A DNA stretch of 64,000 nt. Origin: Tethya wilhelma. Taxonomy: Eukaryota > Porifera > Demospongiae > Tethyida > Tethyidae. The notes beneath the pieces are model-generated. The model had not been told where the DNA came from and ran no database searches. It saw only the letters and a list, made by a program, of their open reading frames with translations. Both the position numbers and the translations under genes were made by a program. Below are positions 58,518 through 64,000 of the stretch, piece by piece. The stretch spans positions 20,237,385 to 20,301,384 of the forward strand of contig CAXIPT010000001.1 in NCBI GenBank assembly GCA_964030475.1. The letters run 5' to 3'. The number at the start of each line of letters is the position of its first letter. The stretch's first letter is position 1.

Positions 58518-60165
58518 ATGGATCATCATCATGATGTAGTCTGCCCCTATTGTAAGAACCCTCTGAAAGACCTCGTGCAGACAGCATGTGGCCATTGTGG
58601 GCATCAGCTATGTGAGTCCTCTTCAACGGACTTGTAAGTAGCTCTTTATTTTACATGAATTTCCCTTTTTAAGTACTAATAAAACTTTTCCATGACACAA
58701 ATAAATTGTAGCACTTTTGGACGTCCTTCTTATGATGAGCAGCAGAAAGTAAGTTAATAGGGGTAAAACCATTATCTAGCTATAAATTGATGCGTTAATG
58801 TTTTACGCTAAATCTTGTAATCAATGTGTTGTTTGTCCATGGACTGGACAATACCAGCAATTTCAAGTATGTAGGTTGGCAATTTACCACAAATTTTTGA
58901 TATTTGTCTTATAATTATATTAGCCTCTTCCTCAGACTCCTTTCCGTGAGTGAAAGGTCAAAGGGGAGCATGGGGGGTCCTTATCAAATTGTGTATTTGT
59001 CACACCATAATTGCATAGCATTTGTGCTTTGACTTTCTATTGAATACAAACAATAGTGGTGCCACATGTAGTATGTATGTGGGTGCTATACTCATGATCA
59101 TGGCCATACTATGTAGGAACATTACATTGCTGAACACTTGACATCTGCTGTGGTAAGCCTTTAGGTAGCCTCATTCTCAGGCCTTCCTCGGCACATAATA
59201 TTATTTTAAATTTTGTGAGTTGGAAAATTAAGAGGCTACCTTTAGGAGTGTTGGAAGCCTGGGAATGAGGCTACTGGCCTAGTTTCTTTGCTTTCATGCC
59301 ATGACTTTTGATTTATTATTGACATCCCCTTGATGGCATCTGCTTTAGAAGCAAGACTCCATTCCTCAGTCTGTATATTACACAATGAATGCTATTAATT
59401 ACACACATATATCCTATACAGAAAGACATGTATATTGAACAAGAACTTTCTCAGGAGCACACTAATAATAATTCCATCAAAAGTGGCGAGCAGTCACCAA
59501 CCACTAGTGACAAGTCATGTTCTGATAGCTCAGATGAGGTATATATGTATTATTATTTTGATGATGAAACTTAATTTCAATAATTGCTTGCTAGGCTGTA
59601 CTTTTGTTACCCCATAAAAATATTATTTCCATTGTGTGGTCTCAAGTGACCCTTTTTTTCCTTGTCTGCAAGTTACTGCACAAACCTATTGTTTATTTTC
59701 CCACTGCAGATACCTGGTTTTCAGTCAGAATTTCAGTGCCCACCAGCTGTTATTCAAGAAAACATAACTAAGACATCACTTGTCACAGGTTCGTGTGTTA
59801 AATCACCCACAAAGTCTCCTGTGAAGGAACAAGCTGTTCTAAAAGAAAATACTCAATCTGGCCCACAACCATCTGACAGTCAACACAAACCATCTGTACT
59901 AAAACGCCAAGACCTATTACTTCGTAAACCGCTGGGAGTTATTAATGGAAATTCAAATATGGTAGATTCGAAACCAAAGGAGTTGGAATACAAATACCCC
60001 TCCACTTGTAGCATGTTCAAGTCGAGTGTTGAGAAGGTCTTGTCGAGTGTACCAGACGACCATCAATGTACACCAGATGGGAAATGTCTTGAAGAATTGA
60101 GGTCTGGAGTTGAGCGTTGTGTCAATGATAGCCGTGATAGCCGTAAGGAGAACGATAAACCTTAA
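58518..60165 (+). CDS. Gene M: decayed-RING paralogue of gene L (253 aa, tentative)
   Basis: Exons 58518-58633, 58712-58748, 59117-59152, 59422-59538 and 59710-60165 join in frame (762 bases). Exon 1 keeps CPYC and CGHCGHQLC, but exon 2 reads FTFGRPSYDEQQK where gene L has ARCPVQSC, so the last zinc pair is gone. The L exon 3 survives only as a relic at about 58817-58867 (CVVCPWTGQYQQFQ) without a usable acceptor, and is skipped in this model. The tail has TKTSLVTGSC, SPVKEQAVLKE and PLGVINGN as in L, then a Cys-containing end (CSMFKSSVEK...CTPDGKC). It is probably not an active ligase; it could be a decoy or a gene in decay. Convergent with the subtilase, 266 bp away. Confidence 0.65.
59166..59238. 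mobile_element. 73-bp TAG-end inverted-repeat element with 8-bp target duplication
   Basis: Starts TAGCCTCATTCTCAGGCC and ends GAGGCTA. CCTTTAGG lies on both sides (59158-59165 and 59239-59246). A second family end (GCCTGGGAATGAGGCTA) follows at 59256-59272. In a gene M intron. Confidence 0.8.
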
Positions 60166-60431
60166 ATCATTTATATGTCACTAACTGAAATGTAAGATTA
60201 TACCTCCTTTTGTAAAACTTTATAGGTATAGCAATCCATTTCAAGTTGATAATTATACAATTACTGAACATAACAATATTTTTTTATAAGAAACATTTTG
60301 GGTGATTGAACAATTTGAATTCTGTCGAAAAAGGTGCAGGATACAATAGTTTACAATACAAGACGAAATTATGTACACAAAAATATCATATGTATACATA
60401 TATACAATTATCACAAAACACAGTCACAACA

Positions 60432-62029
60432 CTAACACTCAATAGCACACACACTGGGTCCAACATGCAGCAACAAGTTAGGAGTCTTCACTCTCAATCT
60501 CCTTGGAATCATGTCCATCTTGACCTTATTGACGAGGGTCATTGACCTCAAGAGGTGGTGCTTCACCTCCCACGGACGAATCCTGGGACACTTCTCCAAG
60601 AGCAACGCCACTGCTCCCGTCACATGGGGAGCTGCAAGCGACGTGCCCGATATGTAATTCTCGCACGACGTGCACTGAAGATTGCTCTGCCTGTACGAAG
60701 CAGTTCTGATACCCATTCCTGGCGCTAAGATATCCACACACTGTCCCAAGTTGGAACGTACGCTAGCTTGATCGTCACTTGTTGTAGCGGCTACCGAGAT
60801 GACCCCGTGGATAGAAGCGGGGGAGACTTTACACGAATTTCCACTCTTGCTCTTAGCTGAGTTGCCGCTCAACCCGACGACAGTTATGCCATGCTTCACT
60901 AGGTTATCGATGGCACGTTTGATCGCCAAATTTTTAGCACCATAGATCGATAGATGAATCACGGCGGGATTGTTACGATAGCGAGTACGATTATAGACAC
61001 ACTCGAGTCCTTTGATCACCGAAGATACGTTGGCGGCACCTTCACAATTCATCACACGCACGGCAAGTAGATTAACGCCAGGGGCTACCCCGTTCTTGGT
61101 CCCTCCGACCACACCTGCCACTGCAGTTCCGTGTCCGTGACAGTCGGCCCCGTGCTGTCTGTCGGCTGGATCAGTCACTGTTAGCTCATCGATCATATCG
61201 CAACCAGAGAAGATGGCTCTGTGTGTGACAGAATTGAATTAGATATAATATTATCAAGCTCTTTTTCATTGAACTATAGTAATTATAGTTATTAGTTTTT
61301 ATTAATACAATTGAACAGCTAGGAAGTGTAGCCTCGTGCATTCCTAGCCAGGCACCTCTTAGCTTTTAATGTTAGAAGCACATTGAGGAAGTGCCTTGGT
61401 ATACGTATATACAAGGCTATAGGAAGTAGATGTTGTACTGGCTATACAAAGTATGTACACCAAGGTCTGCTCTTAAGACAGATATATTGTGTGTGAAGCT
61501 AGATGCACTTTCTGAGAAAGACAATACTGACACTGACCTAGTTATATCTAAAGAATCCAGTAGTCATACATACAGGAATACTACCTCAAATTCTCAAGGT
61601 CATATAGGCACCTGAATGGCTCTGCTTTTTTCACGCTACTATAGATACTTGTCTGAGCAGGCATTGGGAGGGTAAAGGTTCCTCTAGGTTAGGGATTGTT
61701 TGTAAACATAAAACCGCTCGAATTTTCATAAAATACCAACCTGTCTTGAAAGTGATCATGATTGTAGTAGATTCCCGTGTCAAGGACGTACACGTCGACC
61801 CCCTTTCCCGTGAGGTTACAAGGAGGATTATAGCGATGGTTGAGAGGAACCCGGTCCACTTGGTCGATCCGATCGATCCCCCACGAGGTGACCGTACGAC
61901 TGATAAACTGAGGAGAAGATGAGGCTGTCTGGTTGCTCTGGTCCTGATCAATTGGAGGAGGAGTGGAAGTGGATTGGTCGCTCTGGTCCTGGCCGATTTG
62001 AACGATCTGGTCCTCCTCTACAAATGACA
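60432..62029 (-). CDS. Proteinase K-like subtilase (S8A), 5' partial
   Basis: Serine endopeptidase. Exons 62029-61741 and 61218-60432 join through GACAG|A, giving about 357 residues. The first visible exon has a Gln/Asp/Ser-rich linker, then SWGIDRIDQ and the catalytic Asp in VYVLDTGIYYNHDHF. The second has the His in CHGHGTAVAG, the oxyanion Asn in LSGNS and the Ser in SGTSLAAPHVTG (SGTSMAAPH is usual). The triad is complete and the Cys pattern suits the proteinase K branch, usually secreted. The signal peptide and I9 propeptide must lie upstream; I did not find them in 62030-64000. Acceptor CTATAG sits at 62035-62030. Unrelated to the TRAF genes. Confidence 0.9.
61329..61419. mobile_element. 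91-bp TAG-end inverted-repeat element in subtilase intron
   Basis: Begins TAGCCTCGTGCATTCCTAG and ends ACAAGGCTA. The flanks TAGGAAGTG (61320-61328) and TAGGAAGTA (61420-61428) differ at one base. Confidence 0.65.
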
Positions 62030-62053
62030 CTATAGTTGAGTTGAGAACCTGTC

Positions 62054-62097
<44 letters not shown>

Positions 62098-64000
62098 TGG
62101 CTGTATACAACTTGGTAAAGAGCCTTAAGGAAACCTGCTTAGCTGGTAAAGGGTCACCATTTAGACAAGTTAACATACCACAGACATGGTGTTACATATC
62201 TATTGCCATACCAGACTATAATACCGCTGTACAAAGAAACACATCATTATTACACATACCTAGACAGTATTGATGTTAAATGGTTACAATAAGCTGCTAC
62301 GTGGGGGATCACAATTTTTCAAAGTTTAATCTAATCGCCATGGACAACATAACATACCACTGCACTACAGATGACAAGAGGTGTGTCCCATTAAGTTACA
62401 CACCACAAAAGTGCACATGTAACTCGATACCCCTGTCTACAGGCAAACACATGTCTTACGCATGTTACACTGCAACAGAGCAGGACTAAATCAGACCGTG
62501 AAAATATGCTACTAGACATCGTTCACAGCAAGGATCGATTGGGGAATACTCTTAGACTCTTTGGCCTTATTATGAAAGAATGTAGAATACAAGAAGAGGA
62601 ATATTTGCCTATATTATATAAGATACCGACGGCAATCAGATATCATATCGTACAGGTTGCCAATTTCACTCCAGCTACGAACATCTTGCAATGCAAACCA
62701 CAAGAATTTTAAGGACCTTGCGCACACACAAACACGCACACACACATTGCACACACACATAGGGATAATCAAAATTATGAACATACGTATATACGCTACT
62801 CGAAAGCATTTCAGACAACTATATAAGGAAGGCAAGACGGTCTTACATAATACAATATCCCGCGAGAAGATTGTATTGCAAAGTCTAAATAATAGCTAGT
62901 TTCAAATGGCCTGCAAGTACTCAATATAGCAGAGAACCTTTGGAATATTAGACATGCTTGAAATTGTTGAGCTTTTGCTCTCTGCAATACTTCAAAGAAG
63001 CACTGACTATGAATATTTGCCCCAGTGCAAATTTCTAAATGACTTATCCATTCATGTAGTACTTACCCAGACACTCAGAACATGCATGCATACATCTACA
63101 CCATGTAAGTTGAAAGAGAGTACTTTATAGACATGTACACTAGGTCACTTTAACGAGGTCATTGTCTGTTAATTATCGTGGTTGAGTCAGGTTAATCAGA
63201 CATTTGAGATGAAAATAAATTTAAGGATCGAAAACTCGACTGTTGATTGTTGGAAATCTGTCTATAGGACAGATAATGAACATCTCAAAATGACTGTAAC
63301 ATAAAACTAAGCAAATTTACTTCAAGTCATACATCTCATAGTTTTTGACATGGATAACCGATTGCAGTACATGTATGTATGCATGTACCATCTTAATTCC
63401 CTTAGGCAAAGTAATCTTGAGTCCAATAAAATGATTTGTTTTATGCTCGTTGATTAGTCCTCGGGAGTTGGTTAAGAAGAAAGTGTAAATAAAATTACCA
63501 GAAGTGATGGAATGTACATCAGACTCATCATGCAGCCATAACTCTAGCTCTTTCAGGCGTTGTGTCCACCCGATGGCTGATCAATTTGAAGACTGAAACA
63601 GTGATGGCTTAGCTTTGTGTAAACCAGGCCCTCCCCACTATGCTTAGCGCTTATTGCTAAGCACGGGGAGGCATAAGCGCTAAGCATAGCAGGGAGGGCC
63701 TTGTTTACGAGCCTAGTGATGGTTAGTTTTGCATGTCAAAACTAGCTGACCTAACGAACTAAATTTCAAACATTCCAAGTGGATAAAGAAATAAAAATTA
63801 ATTACTCTATTAGAATATTTCTAGAATAGAATAAGACTAGAACAATAAGTTACGTGTTTCATTCTAGTGTCATTCCTATGGTCATCCAAAGAGCATTCTA
63901 GTAGCATTTTTATGCTATTCTAGTTATACTCAAGTGCTCATTCAAGTCTTATTCCACTAGAATGGTTCTAGAATAGACCGACACACACACACACACACAC
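62030..64000. other. Upstream of subtilase: intron or flank
   Basis: (GT)n at 62057-62096, (AC)n at the window end (63981-64000), the palindrome 63621-63707, and an AT-rich stretch with TCTAGAAT words at about 63820-63975. No exon could be supported. Confidence 0.5.
63621..63707. repeat. Perfect-stem palindrome, about 30-bp arms
   Basis: AGGCCCTCCCCACTATGCTTAGCGCTTA (63626-63653) pairs with TAAGCGCTAAGCATAGCAGGGAGGGCCT (63674-63701), with a one-base difference. The loop is about 20 bp. Probably a small foldback element. Confidence 0.8.

Overview
The window is eukaryotic and animal. It is AT-rich, its genes are split by short GT-AG introns, it is full of (CA)n/(CT)n microsatellites and small inverted-repeat transposons, and it holds the 3' two thirds of a VCP/p97 gene followed by an expanded cluster of TRAF-family genes. 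TRAF architecture (RING, TRAF-type zinc fingers, coiled coil, MATH) is metazoan. The compact introns and the family expansion suggest a basal animal, most likely a demosponge such as Amphimedon; that assignment is inference. Ns at 1481-1538, 21412, 22901 and 49045 mark imperfect assembly, so some breaks may be technical.

Layout. 1-9296: VCP (+), starting inside the gene; the exon with the D1 Walker B motif is missing where an N gap lies. 10021-12226 and 13360-16278: two complete two-exon TRAFs (here A and B). 17173-19051, 19495-21411, 28098-29165, 29639-32530 and 35205-38314: a second family (E, F, N, G, H) with a disordered N-terminus, a coiled coil and a divergent MATH domain but no RING or zinc fingers; E has lost MATH, F is cut off, N is a relic. 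21412-24262: a patchwork with the 3' part of a seven-transmembrane receptor gene (-), an inverted VCP exon copy and a broken MATH copy. 25503-27629: TRAF D, a duplicate of B with a frameshift. 33380-33990: rearranged VCP fragments. 39233-41830: six-exon TRAF I with a shattered MATH exon. 43890-47447: gene J (RING, coiled coil, disordered tail, no MATH). 47964-50760: complete six-exon TRAF K. 52511-54745 and 58518-60165: genes L and M (RING, coiled coil, proline-rich tail, no MATH; M has a decayed RING). 60432-62029: a proteinase K-like subtilase on the minus strand, 5' partial.

The main point is that one cluster holds whole TRAFs, RING-half genes (J, L, M) and MATH-half genes (G, H), all related by shared exon phases or sequence. 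The MATH exons of the whole TRAFs are nearly identical at the DNA level although their RING and zinc-finger exons have diverged, which suggests gene conversion. The G/H MATH domains have lost the receptor-peptide pocket residues that the whole TRAFs keep. Several transposon families are recognisable with target-site duplications, including a 2.2-kb element with 61-bp terminal repeats and a set of roughly 70-240-bp elements with related ends, one cluster of which has displaced a splice acceptor in TRAF B.
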